This document shows positions 25,525 to 41,030 of a stretch of DNA of 64,000 nucleotides, in pieces. Position numbers and translations under genes: made by a program. Every line of letters starts with the position of its first letter. Within the stretch, counting starts at the first letter, position 1. The notes beneath the pieces are model-generated. The model searched no databases. It saw only the letters and a list, made by a program, of their open reading frames with translations, and was not told the origin of the DNA. Location of the stretch: contig JAGTRW010000019.1 of assembly GCA_018262095.1 (NCBI GenBank), forward strand, positions 1 to 64,000, given 5' to 3'. This stretch comes from Pseudomonadota bacterium. Lineage in GTDB: Bacteria > Pseudomonadota > Gammaproteobacteria > Burkholderiales > Rhodocyclaceae.

Positions 25525-25636
25525 ACCACGGCGACACGGCGGGCACGGCGAAAAGACAGGATAGACGATCAAAGAAACCGCTCACCGAAGGCAGAAAAAT
25601 CTTTGTTTCTCGCCGTGTCCGCCGTGTCGCCGTGGT
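25525..25636. repeat. Long inverted repeat element, 112 bp, copy 1
   Basis: The 27-base arms at 25525-25551 (starting accacggcgacacggc) and 25610-25636 are inverted copies with one mismatch. The middle 58 bases are AT-richer and hold no gene. The arms contain short tandem 'cacggcg' units. A looser relative lies at 42040-42171. It looks like a small non-autonomous palindromic element of the 'accacgaagacacg' type seen between genes in many proteobacteria. Confidence 0.8.
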
Positions 25637-25654
25637 CAATCGCTCTTAAGCAAA

Positions 25655-26392
25655 CTACAAATGCGCCGAACGGCCGCCGTCGACGTTGATCACCTGGCCG
25701 GTGACGTAAGTGGCGTCATTGAGCAGGAAGCGGACGGCGCGCGCGATGTCCTGCGGGCTGCCGGCGCGTTTCAGGAGCGTATGCGCGACGATGCGCTCGC
25801 GCGTCGGCTGGTCGAAATCACCGCCGTCGGGCCATTGCACCGGCCCTGGCGCGACCGCATTGACGCGAACGTCAGGTGCCAGTTCGATCGCCAGCGCGCG
25901 CGTCAGTCCCAGCAGTCCGGCCTTGGCCGCGCAGTAGAGCGGGTAGCCGGCGAGCGGCCGTTCGGCGTGGATGTCGGTGATGTTGACCACCGCGCCTTGC
26001 GCCGCCTTGAGGTGCGGCGCTGCCGCCTGCGTCAGGAAGAGCGGCGCCTTGAGATTGCTGCCGAGCAGATCGTCCCAGTCGGCCAGGCTGATTTTTCCGA
26101 GCGGTGTCGCGAAGAAACTCGAAGCGTTGTTGACCAGCGCGTCGAGCCGGCCGAAATACGCGATCGTCGAATCGACCAACGCTGACAGCGCGTCGATGTC
26201 GGCGAGGTCGGCGTGCTGGCAAAACGCCGAATGCGGCCGCTGCGCGTTGAACTCGGCAGCCAGCGCAGCGGCGTCCGCCTGTGCCGTCCGGTAGTGAATC
26301 ATCACGTTGGCGCCGGCGCGATGCAGCTCGCTGGCGATGGCGCAGCCCACCCGCTTCGCCGCCCCCGTCACCAATACCGTTTTGCCGATCAC
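25655..26392 (-). CDS. Pteridine reductase / short-chain dehydrogenase
   Basis: The 245 residues form a classical SDR. 'VLVTGAAKRVGCAIASEL' is the TG-x3-R-x-G nucleotide loop of the pteridine reductase group, 'VNNASSF' the NNA motif, and 'YPLYCAAKAG' carries the catalytic Tyr and Lys. 'GPVQWPDG' and the C-terminal 'VTGQVINVDGG' complete the fold. By the loop it is best called pteridine reductase (FolM-like), which reduces dihydropteridines with NADPH. It is upstream of the palindromic repeat and downstream of murB on the same strand with a 175-base gap that holds no gene I can support. Confidence 0.88.
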   Translation of the reverse strand: MIGKTVLVTGAAKRVGCAIASELHRAGANVMIHYRTAQADAAALAAEFNAQRPHSAFCQHADLADIDALSALVDSTIAYFGRLDALVNNASSFFATPLGKISLADWDDLLGSNLKAPLFLTQAAAPHLKAAQGAVVNITDIHAERPLAGYPLYCAAKAGLLGLTRALAIELAPDVRVNAVAPGPVQWPDGGDFDQPTRERIVAHTLLKRAGSPQDIARAVRFLLNDATYVTGQVINVDGGRSAHL

Positions 26393-26567
26393 CAGTTGCT
26401 CCAGAAATCCCTGACGGCCTTGATTTTAACGGATTCTCGACGGGGCGCCGAGAAAAGCCGCGATCGCGGAGGGCGCCGAAAGGTCGTCTTCGGCGGCCGT
26501 GCGCTGGACGCCAATGAGCACGCGCCTTTCCCGGCAGGCACCGCCAGGATCGCCTTTTTGCGGCCGC

Positions 26568-27604
26568 TCAGAGCATGACCGGTTCGGGCGTGAGATCGAC
26601 GCCGTACTGCTCGCGAACGTCGCGCTGCACCGCGCACATCAGCGCGACCACGTCGCTGCCGGTCGCGCCGCCGCGATTGACCAGCACCAGCGCCTGCTTT
26701 TCGTACATGCCGACCGGGCCGAGGTCGCGGCCCTTCCAGCCCGAGTGTTCGATCAGCCAGCCGGCGGCGAGCTTGCTGCGCCCATCGGGCTGCGGGTAAC
26801 GCGGCAGGCCGGGGTGCTCGGCGAGCAGCCGGTCGGCGCTTGCCGAATCGACGACCGGATTGTGGAAAAAGCTGCCGGCATTAGGCAGTTGCGCCGGGTC
26901 GGGAAGTTTGCGCCGGCGGATCGCGGCGATCGCGTCGAAGATCTGCCGCGCGTCGGGCTGATCGACCGACCGCGCGGCGAGTTCTGCCTCGACGTCAGCG
27001 TAGCGCGTGATCGGCCGCCAGGATTTGGGCAGGCGGAAAGTCACCTCGGTAATCGCCAGCCGCCCGTCCAAGTGCCAGCCCTGCTGCTTGAAAAGACTGT
27101 CGCGGTAGCCGAAGCGCAATTGTTCGCGGTCAAAGCGCAGCGTTTCGCCGCTGCGCATGTCGCAGGCGCAAAGAGCGTGGAAGCGCTCGGAAACTTCGAT
27201 CCCGTAGGCGCCGATGTTCTGCACCGGGGCTGCGCCGACGCTCCCCGGAATCAGCGCCAGGTTCTCGAGCCCCGGCCAGCCCTGGTCCAGCGTCCACTCG
27301 ACGAATTCGTTCCAGTTCTCGCCGGCGCCGGCGCGAACGTACCAGGCTTCACTGTCTTCGCCGACGAGCTCGCGACCGCTGATCGCCATCTGTAGCAGCA
27401 GACCGTCGTAGTCGCCGGTGAGCAGCAGATTGCTGCCGCCGCCAAGAACGAAGCGTCGCGCAGGACTCTGGCCAGCCAACTGCGCGAGCTGGTCGGCCGC
27501 GCTGATCCTGGCGTAGAGCGCGGCGCGGCCGGGCAGCGCCAGCGTGTTTCGCGAGCCGAGGTCGACGTCGCGCTCGACGAAGCCGGGAAGCTTGGCGCCC
27601 GCCA

Positions 27605-27605
<1 letters not shown>
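26568..27605 (-). CDS. murB: UDP-N-acetylenolpyruvoylglucosamine reductase
   Basis: The 345 residues are type I MurB (the E. coli class): '[19 protein letters not shown]' binds FAD, '[21 protein letters not shown]' holds the catalytic Arg region, 'NAGSFFHNP' the proton-donating Ser, and the end 'LTPEPVML' the conserved Glu. It makes UDP-MurNAc with NADPH for peptidoglycan. The ATG at 27605 shares one base with the metH stop codon, so translation is coupled to metH, an unusual partner. An alternative longer frame into metH is a shadow. Confidence 0.96.
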
Positions 27606-31318
<3,713 letters not shown>

Positions 31319-31352
31319 GGTGGTCGCTTCCTTTATCGTGTGAGTGGCGCGC

Positions 31353-31389
31353 AAAACAAAAAACCCGTCGGCAAAAGCGCGACGGGTCT
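31353..31389 (-). terminator. Intrinsic terminator in the metH leader
   Basis: On the minus strand the stem pairs acccgtcg with cgacgggt around an 8-10 base loop rich in T, and is followed by TTTTTTG. It ends about 35 bases before the metH ATG and directly after the riboswitch-like core, so it is likely its expression platform rather than the end of the upstream unit. Confidence 0.8.
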
Positions 31390-31398
31390 TGCGGTACG

Positions 31399-31467
31399 GC
31401 CTCGCTTTAGCGGCATTTCTAACGCGCCCGCAATCTGCAATCATGCAAAGATCAAATCGGCGCGAAC
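31399..31467 (-). promoter_or_regulatory. SAM-II-like riboswitch upstream of metH
   Basis: On the minus strand the first P1 arm CGCGCC is followed directly by GATTTG, the exact SAM-II L1 core. The second arm GGCGCG runs into CGTTAGAAATGCCGCTAAA, which aligns without gaps to the SAM-II 3' core 'CGUUAAACAAGUCGCUAAA' with a handful of changes. A GCAT in the loop can pair with the ATGC of this segment to form the pseudoknot. P2b pairing is less clear. The target gene, metH, fits a SAM sensor. The consensus is quoted from memory; a covariance search would settle it. Confidence 0.72.
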
Positions 31468-31549
31468 CCGTGCACAGCACGGACGAGGATGAGAATTTAC
31501 GGATCCTGGCGCTGCTTGTCAAATGTCGCGCGCCGCCGCGACCGGCGGG

Positions 31550-31586
31550 CAAAAAAAAAGCCGGGACGCCGCAAGGCGTCCCGGCT
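31550..31586 (-). terminator. Strong terminator after dctM
   Basis: A perfect 11-base stem (gccgggacgcc / ggcgtcccggc) with loop gcaa is followed on the minus strand by nine Ts. It lies 17 bases after the dctM stop and separates the TRAP operon from metH. Confidence 0.95.
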
Positions 31587-31602
31587 CAGTGCGCGTCGCG
31601 CG

Positions 31603-32880
31603 TCAGATGAACCAGCGCATCGGCACCAGTACCAGCGACGGGAAGATCACCAGCAGCGCCAGCACCAGCAGCTCGGCGATCATGAACGGCATGACGCCGA
31701 CGATCACCTCGTCCATCTTGACCTTGGCGACGCCGCAGATCACGTTGAGCGTGGTGCCGACCGGTGGCGTGATCAGGCCGATGGCATTGTTGATGACGAA
31801 GACGACGCCGAAATAGACCGGGTCGATTCCCGCCTGCTTGACCACCGGGATCAGCACCGGCGTCAGGATCAGGATGGTCGGCGTCATGTCCATCGCGGTG
31901 CCGACGATGACGACGACGACCATGATCATCGCCATCAGCAAGATCTTGTTGTCCATGAACGGTTCGAGGATCGCAGCGAGCTGGCCGGGCAGGTCGGCGA
32001 CGGTGATCAGCCAGGCCGAAACCATTGCCGTGCCGGCCAGCAGCATCACCACCGCGGTGATCTTGCCGGCGTTGAGCAGCAGGCCGTAGAGGTCGGCGAT
32101 CTTGATTTCCTTGTAGATCACCATGCCGACGAACAACGCATAGACGGCGGCGACGACCGCAGCTTCGGTCGGCGTGAAGATTCCCATCTTGAGGCCGATG
32201 ATGATGATCAGCGGCATGATCAGCGCCCAGACGCCGTCGACTACGGCATGGCGGATTTCAGCGAAGCTCTTGCGCGGACTCGCCTTGAGGTTGTCCTTGC
32301 GGATCACCCAGATCCAGGCGAGCAGGACGCTGATTCCCATCATCACGCCGGGAACGATTCCGGCCATGAACAGCTTGGTGATCGACACCTGCGCGACGAC
32401 GCCGTACATCACGAAGGCGATGCTCGGCGGGATCACCGGCGCGATGATGCCGCCGGCGGCGATCAGTCCGGCCGAGCGCGGAACGCTGTAACCGGCCTGT
32501 TTCATCATCGGGATCAACAGCACGCCGATCGCCGCGGTGTCGGCGGCGGCCGAACCCGACAGGCTGGCCATGATGATCGCCGCGAACACCGCGACGAAGC
32601 CCAGGCCACCGCGGATGTGGCCGACCAGCGCCATCGCCAGGTTGACGATTCGCCGCGACAGGCCGCCGGCGTTCATGAATTCGCCGGCGAGCATGAAGAA
32701 GGGGACGGCCATCAGCACGAAGTTGTCGGCGCCGTCGATGGTGTTCTGCGCGATCAGCTGCGCGTCGAACATATTCATCTGCAGCATCAGCGCGACGCCG
32801 CAGACCATCAACGCGAAGGCGATCGGCATGCCGAGCGCCATGGCGCCGAGCAAGGACGCCAGAAATACGGTAATGATCAT
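31603..32880 (-). CDS. dctM: TRAP transporter large permease DctM
   Basis: The 425 residues have about 12 hydrophobic segments and the family phrases 'VPFFMLAGEFMN', 'GFVAVFAAIIMASLSGSAAADTAAIG' and 'GGIIAPVIPPSIAFVMYG'. This is the main membrane subunit of a TRAP transporter that imports carboxylates using the sodium or proton gradient. It starts directly after the dctQ stop. A strong terminator follows. The 'IPPS' and 'TPPVGTTLNV' repeats are the two scaffold halves expected. Confidence 0.96.
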   Translation of the reverse strand: MIITVFLASLLGAMALGMPIAFALMVCGVALMLQMNMFDAQLIAQNTIDGADNFVLMAVPFFMLAGEFMNAGGLSRRIVNLAMALVGHIRGGLGFVAVFAAIIMASLSGSAAADTAAIGVLLIPMMKQAGYSVPRSAGLIAAGGIIAPVIPPSIAFVMYGVVAQVSITKLFMAGIVPGVMMGISVLLAWIWVIRKDNLKASPRKSFAEIRHAVVDGVWALIMPLIIIIGLKMGIFTPTEAAVVAAVYALFVGMVIYKEIKIADLYGLLLNAGKITAVVMLLAGTAMVSAWLITVADLPGQLAAILEPFMDNKILLMAMIMVVVVIVGTAMDMTPTILILTPVLIPVVKQAGIDPVYFGVVFVINNAIGLITPPVGTTLNVICGVAKVKMDEVIVGVMPFMIAELLVLALLVIFPSLVLVPMRWFI

Positions 32881-33468
32881 TTACTTGTCCCCCAAACGAT
32901 TCTTTGTGGCGCTTACCTTGGCTTCGTGCGCCAGCTCGTCTTGCGCTTCGTCGGCACTTTCGACCTCTTCCGATTCGGTAATCTGGATCAGGTCGGCGTC
33001 GGTTGCCTTGCCCGAGAGAATTCGCCAGCTGTTGCTGATCAGGATGACGCCGATGCCGACGCTCATCACCAGGCCGGTGGCGTAGTGGTAGGCCATCGAG
33101 ATTCCGGTCGCCGGCATGTCGGTACCCAGGCCGACGATGGTCTGCCGCCAGCTGCCGACGAAGAAGAGGTAGCAGCACCACAGCATCAGGGCATTGGAAA
33201 GCAGCACGCAGGCGATCTTGCCCGAGCGCGGCAAGCGCGCGATCAGGGAGTCGACGCCGAGGTGCGCGCTTTCCTTCATGGCGACGATGGCGCCGATGAA
33301 AATCAGCCACAGGAACAGGAAGCGCGACAGTTCTTCGCTGGAAGTAATTCCTGAATTGAACGCATAGCGCAGAACGACATTGCTGAAGACCATGATCACC
33401 ATCAGCGCCAGCGAGACGACGATGATGGTGTTCATGATCTGCATCAGGTATTTTTCGATGGATTTCAT
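32881..33468 (-). CDS. dctQ: TRAP transporter small permease DctQ
   Basis: The 195 residues hold four membrane helices with typical DctQ marks: 'VFSNVVLRYAFNSGITSSEELSRFLFLWLIFIGA' and 'MKESAHLGVD'. The C-terminal 45 residues are acidic and probably cytosolic, a longer tail than most DctQ proteins. The subunit joins DctM in the inner membrane. It lies between dctP (with a stem-loop in the gap) and dctM. Confidence 0.94.
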   Translation of the reverse strand: MKSIEKYLMQIMNTIIVVSLALMVIMVFSNVVLRYAFNSGITSSEELSRFLFLWLIFIGAIVAMKESAHLGVDSLIARLPRSGKIACVLLSNALMLWCCYLFFVGSWRQTIVGLGTDMPATGISMAYHYATGLVMSVGIGVILISNSWRILSGKATDADLIQITESEEVESADEAQDELAHEAKVSATKNRLGDK

Positions 33469-33510
33469 TTCTTCACTCGGAAAAATCGAAACTGAAGTCG
33501 GTTTTGACCG

Positions 33511-33544
33511 GCAGGCGGCGGGTCGGGGATGACCTGCCGCCTGC
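33511..33544 (-). terminator. Intercistronic stem-loop between dctP and dctQ
   Basis: The 14-base arms starting gcaggcggcaggtc and ending gacccgccgcctgc pair with one mismatch around a 6-base loop. On the minus strand no T-run follows, so it is more likely to protect dctP mRNA from decay or attenuate readthrough, matching the high need for the binding protein. Confidence 0.7.
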
Positions 33545-33563
33545 TTTTACGTCGGTGAGCTTT

Positions 33564-34592
33564 TTACTTCAGGTTCTTGGTCTTTTCGAGTTCGGCGTAG
33601 AAAGCCTTGACCAGTGCCTGATCGAGCTGGGCGGCGTACTTGTCGGTGACCGGCTTGACCGCGTCCTTCATGCGCGCGAGTTCGGCCGGGGCGATTTCGT
33701 TGAGCAGCATGCCGTGGTCGGTGAGCACCTTGCGCGACTTGTCGGTCATCGCGCGAGCGGCCTTGCGCTGAACGTCACGCGCTTCGACCAGCGCTTCGTG
33801 GAAGATCTTCTGTTCATCAGCCGACAGCGTGTCCCAGAACTTCTTGCTGACCATCATCATCTGCGGGTTGTAGATGTGACGGGTGCCGCTGAAGTACTTC
33901 TGCACCTCGTAGAACTTGCTCGAATCGACCGAGGTTTCCGGGTTTTCCTGGCCATCGACGGTCTTCATTTCGAGCGCGGTGTAGAGCTCGGGGAAAGGCA
34001 TCGGAACGGCGTTGGCGCCCAGCGTATTGAGCATGTCGACGTAGAGCGGGTTGAGGATGGTGCGGATCTTCAGGCCCTTGATGTCTTCGAGCTTGTTGAT
34101 CGGGCGCTTGCTGTTGCTGATGCTGCGGTAGCCTTGTTCCATGAAGCCCAGACCGACCCAGCCCTTGGCCGGCATGTAGTCCATCAGCTTCTGGCCGAAC
34201 GGACCGTCGAGCACCGCGTCGGCCTGAGCGACGTTGGCGAAGGCGAACGGGAAGTCGAGGACGACGAATTCCTTGATCGTCCCGACGATCTGCGCCGGCG
34301 ACATCATCGAGATTTCAACGGTGCCGCCCTGCATCGCCGCGGCGACCTGCTGTTCGCCGCCGAGCGTGCCGTTCGGGAAAATCTTGATCTTGATCTTGCC
34401 GCCGCTCTTCTTGTCGACGACGTCGACGAAGCGCTGCGCACCCAGGCCTTGCGGATGGTCGATGGCATTGACGATCGGGAACTTGGCGGTGCGTTCCTTG
34501 ATGTCGGCGGCGTGGCCGAGGCCGGCGGCAAAGACCAGCGCGGTGGCCAGCGCGATCGGGCTCAGGATTTTCTTGATCGATTGCATTTGCAT
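33564..34592 (-). CDS. dctP: TRAP transporter solute-binding protein DctP
   Basis: The 342 residues begin with a signal peptide ('LSPIALATALVFAAGLGHAA', cut after GHA). The DctP fold shows 'GGKIKIKIFPNGTLGGEQQVAAAMQGGTVEISMMSPAQ' and 'INKLEDIKGLKIRTILNPLYVDMLNTLGANAVPMPFPELYTALEMKTVDGQENP', with the conserved Arg that binds the carboxylate. It captures a C4-dicarboxylate or related acid in the periplasm. AAAGGAAA lies upstream. Genes for a sensor kinase and LuxR-type regulator precede it on the same strand. Confidence 0.95.
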   Translation of the reverse strand: MQMQSIKKILSPIALATALVFAAGLGHAADIKERTAKFPIVNAIDHPQGLGAQRFVDVVDKKSGGKIKIKIFPNGTLGGEQQVAAAMQGGTVEISMMSPAQIVGTIKEFVVLDFPFAFANVAQADAVLDGPFGQKLMDYMPAKGWVGLGFMEQGYRSISNSKRPINKLEDIKGLKIRTILNPLYVDMLNTLGANAVPMPFPELYTALEMKTVDGQENPETSVDSSKFYEVQKYFSGTRHIYNPQMMMVSKKFWDTLSADEQKIFHEALVEARDVQRKAARAMTDKSRKVLTDHGMLLNEIAPAELARMKDAVKPVTDKYAAQLDQALVKAFYAELEKTKNLK

Positions 34593-34662
34593 TTTTCATT
34601 TTCCTTTCGGAGGGTTGAGTAACTGCTGTGCATGAAAAAAACGGTGCTACGAGAAAAACAAC

Positions 34663-34825
34663 GAGCCCGATCGGGGCTGAGACTTGCCGTCTCTTTGGCT
34701 CGCTTGGGGTGAAGCCAACTGCCGTACAACGCAAGGTGGAGGATGGCGTAGACCGCCCAATGGCCAGGATCTCCCGGCTGACGCGCGACAAGCCGCCGGC
34801 CGTGTTGGCGAGATCCCGATTCGTT
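34663..34825. ncRNA. Candidate rod-like structured RNA (unidentified, strand unknown)
   Basis: This 338-base gene-free gap (34593-34930) holds nested complementary arms in register. Pairs are 34669-34675 with 34815-34821 (gatcggg/cccgatt), 34684-34688 with 34807-34811, 34697-34706 with 34789-34797 (ggc..gcttg/caagc.gcc), and 34713-34716 with 34776-34779. An inner hairpin sits at 34763-34778 (gccagg/cccggc). A long rod closed by its ends with an unpaired middle resembles 6S RNA in shape. T-runs flank both ends, so either strand is possible. It could instead be a leader of dctP. No open frame with a start signal fits. Confidence 0.35.
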
Positions 34826-34930
34826 CTTACCGCCTCCACCGTTTCTTTTTTGATACTTTTTGGTGGCGGGATTATGCGCCGTTGCCCCGGCGGGGGTGAG
34901 AGTGGAACTACTCAGCGAGCAGCGCAGCGG

Positions 34931-35530
34931 TCAGAGAAAAAGCCTGACCAGCTCGACGGCTGAGGCGACGTCGAGTTTTTCCATCAGCCGGGCGCGGTGA
35001 TTTTCAACGGTGCGAACGCTGATCTCGAGCTCTTCGGCGATCCGCGGACTCGACTTGCCGGCAACGACCAGTTCGGCGATCTGGCGCTCTTTGGGCGTCA
35101 GCAATGACAGCCGCGCGGTACGCGTGGCTTCTGCCACCTCTTCAGCGTGCAACTGAGCGCTGCGCTCCAACGCGCTCTGCACTTTCTCGACGAGCAGCGC
35201 GCCGTCGACGGGTTTTTCGAGAAAATCGAAGGCGCCCTTCTTGATCGCCTCGACGGCGGAGTGAACTTCGGGGTAGCCGGAAACCAGGATGATCGGCAAG
35301 CGGCTGCCTTTCTCGAGCAGCTGACGCTGGACCTCGAGTCCGCCGATCTCGGGCATTTTGAGGTCGCAGACCAGGCACTCGTGCGGGCCGGCGCGGTAGG
35401 CTTCGAGAAAGGTTCGCGCCGACGAGAAGGTGCGGATTTGCGCCCCGATCCCGTGCAGAAACTCCTCGAACATCCAGAGTGCGATGTCGTCATCGTCGAT
35501 GATATAGACGATAGCGCTGGCTGGCGGCAT
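34931..35530 (-). CDS. LuxR/FixJ-family response regulator, likely DctR-type
   Basis: The ATG at 35530 follows GGGA at good distance and gives 199 residues; a TTG four codons earlier lacks a site. A receiver domain (D56 phosphoacceptor in 'VCDLKMPEIGG', S84, K106 in 'FLEKPVDG') is joined to a C-terminal LuxR helix-turn-helix ('LTPKERQIAELVVAGKSSPRIAEELEISVRTVENHRARLMEKL'). It binds DNA after phosphorylation. It sits between a large hybrid kinase and dctPQM on the same strand, so it probably activates the transporter, as DctR does in other bacteria. Confidence 0.92.
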   Translation of the reverse strand: MPPASAIVYIIDDDDIALWMFEEFLHGIGAQIRTFSSARTFLEAYRAGPHECLVCDLKMPEIGGLEVQRQLLEKGSRLPIILVSGYPEVHSAVEAIKKGAFDFLEKPVDGALLVEKVQSALERSAQLHAEEVAEATRTARLSLLTPKERQIAELVVAGKSSPRIAEELEISVRTVENHRARLMEKLDVASAVELVRLFL

Positions 35531-35645
35531 CAGAATTCCCAAAGTTGTTGATCGCGCGCTCGTCGATAGCGATCGACGATCAGTCGGTTGTTCCGGCTAT
35601 TTTAAGTTGTTGTCGGCGGCGAGGTGAAATTGATGATCGCACGAA

Positions 35646-39176
<3,531 letters not shown>

Positions 39177-39213
39177 CGGGCGCGAGCGGTGAAGACGGCA
39201 GGCAGCGCGGTGA

Positions 39214-39687
39214 TCATGCGCCGATGAGTGGGGTGCTGCTGGTGCGCACGACCCGACCGTGCTGGTCGAAATGCACGTTGAAATAGGCTGGCGTATTGGC
39301 CAGCGCGATGGTTTTCCAGTCCCAGACGCTTTCCTTGTTGAGCGGGAAGGACTGTTCGCTGGCCGCTTGGCCGAGCAAGCGGCGCACCTCGTCGCGGCGC
39401 ATTCCGACGCAAACCCGCGCGAAGTTCTGCTCGGTCAGCACCTGGCGCACTTCGCGCAGCACCTCGCCGGCGTCGAAGACGATCATGTAGTTGACGATTC
39501 CCTCGGGCGTTCGTGGGTACTCCCAGGTCTGCGTGCCGTCGTCGTCCGACCAGATCGTCGTCGGTGGGCCCATGATGTCGCGCACCTGTTGCGCGCTCGT
39601 CAGGCCGGCTTTGAGCTTCGGCAGATTGACGAAGTCGAAGGCCGGCCGCAATGCCGCGTTCAGCCCGGCGAGCAATCTGCTGAGCAT
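39214..39687 (-). CDS. BamE/SmpA-domain protein
   Basis: The 157 residues hold two copies of the BamE-like fold mark: 'LKAGLTSAQQVRDIMGPPTTIW' and 'VCVGMRRDEVRRLLGQAAS', each followed by a 'W-Y' or 'W-K' strand pair such as 'TQTWEYPRTPEG'. Such domains contact outer-membrane assembly factors or lipoproteins. No lipobox is present at the N-terminus, so it is probably not the core BamE lipoprotein. It is three bases after the DUF4197 gene and 37 bases before the hybrid kinase, all minus strand. The function is unknown. Confidence 0.82.
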   Translation of the reverse strand: MLSRLLAGLNAALRPAFDFVNLPKLKAGLTSAQQVRDIMGPPTTIWSDDDGTQTWEYPRTPEGIVNYMIVFDAGEVLREVRQVLTEQNFARVCVGMRRDEVRRLLGQAASEQSFPLNKESVWDWKTIALANTPAYFNVHFDQHGRVVRTSSTPLIGA

Positions 39688-39690
39688 CGC

Positions 39691-40401
39691 CTACTTGCCG
39701 ACCGCGCCGAAGACCTTCTGCAGCAGGTTCGATCCGGTGCCGACCGGGTCCTTGCGGATCGCTTTTTCCTGCTCGGCGATCATCAGGAACAACCCGTCCA
39801 TCGCCTTTTGCGTCACATAGCGGTCGAGGTCGGCGTCGTTCTGGTCGAGCAGGCCGAGCTTGGCGGCCTGTCCGGCGTACTGGTTGTATTGCGCGGCCAG
39901 ATCGACCTTGGCCGTCGACTGCTTGACGATCGGCAGGAATTTGGCGGCCAATGCCTGCGACGTCGTGCGCTTGAAGTATTGCGTCGCCGCGTCGTCGCCG
40001 CCGGTCAGGATGCTCCGGGCGTCGGTGATATTCATCGTCTTGACGGCGTTGACCAGGATCGGCCTGGCCTCGACGACGGCCATTTCGGCGGCGCGATTGA
40101 TCGTGGCGATCAGTTCGTCGGCCTGCTTCTTCATCCCCAGCGTGCGCATCATCTTCTCCGCAGCGCGCGCCGACTCGGGCAGCGGGATCCTGACCCGCTC
40201 GTCGCCCATGAAGCCATCGGTCTTGCCGAGCTGGCCGACCGCGGCTTCGGCGCCGCGGGTCAGCGCCTCCTTGAGTCCGGATGAAGTATCCTTGCTCGAC
40301 AGATCGTCGACGCCGACCGCGCCGGCCGGTGCGGCGAGCCCCAAAGCGCATACAATCAACAGCATGTTGACTACCCTGACCACCGTTGAGACTGCACGCA
40401 T
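39691..40401 (-). CDS. DUF4197 domain periplasmic protein
   Basis: The ATG at 40401 has AGGGAGA upstream and gives 236 residues. A signal peptide ('VVNMLLIVCALGLAAPAGAVG') is followed by the DUF4197 core: 'GLKEALTRGAEAAVGQLGKTDGFMGDERVRIPLP', 'ILTGGDDAATQYFKRTTSQAL' and 'VTQKAMDGLFLMIAEQEKAIRKDPVGTGSNLLQKVFG'. The family is periplasmic with no known role. It begins the minus-strand run with the BamE-like gene and diverges from the small membrane protein at 40492. Confidence 0.88.
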   Translation of the reverse strand: MRAVSTVVRVVNMLLIVCALGLAAPAGAVGVDDLSSKDTSSGLKEALTRGAEAAVGQLGKTDGFMGDERVRIPLPESARAAEKMMRTLGMKKQADELIATINRAAEMAVVEARPILVNAVKTMNITDARSILTGGDDAATQYFKRTTSQALAAKFLPIVKQSTAKVDLAAQYNQYAGQAAKLGLLDQNDADLDRYVTQKAMDGLFLMIAEQEKAIRKDPVGTGSNLLQKVFGAVGK

Positions 40402-40491
40402 GACGCTCTCCCTGAACGAACAAGCGGCAAGCTTATCGCGCGCGGCGCCGCAGCGGCAAGTCGACGGCGAGCGCGGACGGTCGGCGCCGTG

Positions 40492-41010
40492 ATGCGCCAT
40501 CATCGACTGCACGACGCGCTGCGCCTGTTGCTCTACGCCAGCGCGCGGCACCGCTACTACCCGCTGGTGGTCGGGCTGATCGCCTTCGCCTCGACCGCGA
40601 CCTTCTCATTTCCCTTCGTCGTCGTGCTGATTCCGGCGGTGCTGATCGCGCCGCGGCGCTGGCTGATCCTCGGGCTGATGAGCGGCGTCGCGAGCGGCGT
40701 CGGCGGCGCGCTGCTGGTCGAAATGTTCAACACGCTGGGCCGCGAAGTGGTCATTGCGCGCTTTCCGCAACTCGTCGCCAGCTCGACCTGGCAGCTCGCC
40801 AGCGGCTGGCTCGACGCTTACGGCCTGTTCGCCTTGATGGTCGTTGCCGGGTCGCCGATGCCGCAGACGCCGGTGATCTTTTTCTACTCGCTGGCCAATC
40901 CGTCGGTTCCCGGCGTGCTCATCGCCGTCGGCGTCGGCAAGACCGTCAAATACGTTTTCCTGGCCTGGCTTTCCTCGCATTATCCGGCACGCTTCGCCCA
41001 ATACCGCTGA
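40492..41010 (+). CDS. YqaA/SNARE-like (DedA-related) membrane protein
   Basis: The 172 residues contain four or five hydrophobic helices. 'FASTATFSFPFVVVLIPAVLIAPRRWLILGLMSGVASGVGGALL' and 'VVAGSPMPQTPVIFFYSLANPSVPGVLIAVGVGKTVKYVFLAWL' resemble the VTT/DedA-type scaffold in YqaA proteins, with the paired re-entrant glycine motifs. DedA-like proteins are linked to lipid scrambling in the inner membrane, but this subgroup is not characterised. An in-frame GTG sits one codon upstream. It is divergent from the DUF4197 gene. Confidence 0.75.
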   Translation: MRHHRLHDALRLLLYASARHRYYPLVVGLIAFASTATFSFPFVVVLIPAVLIAPRRWLILGLMSGVASGVGGALLVEMFNTLGREVVIARFPQLVASSTWQLASGWLDAYGLFALMVVAGSPMPQTPVIFFYSLANPSVPGVLIAVGVGKTVKYVFLAWLSSHYPARFAQYR

Positions 41011-41030
41011 ACCCGCCGCGCCACGAAGAC

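Noticed and set aside
26393..26567. Gap between the pteridine reductase and murB genes
   Set aside because: Open frames here are short and Arg-rich, and no RNA motif or repeat is evident; nothing is annotated.
34763..34790. A sequence on the minus strand like the cobalamin riboswitch box (AGCCGGGAGATCCTGGCC)
   Set aside because: The rest of the cobalamin aptamer, including the conserved GGGAA and CCCGCAACTG-type segments, is absent, and the next gene is a carboxylate-binding protein rather than a B12 gene.
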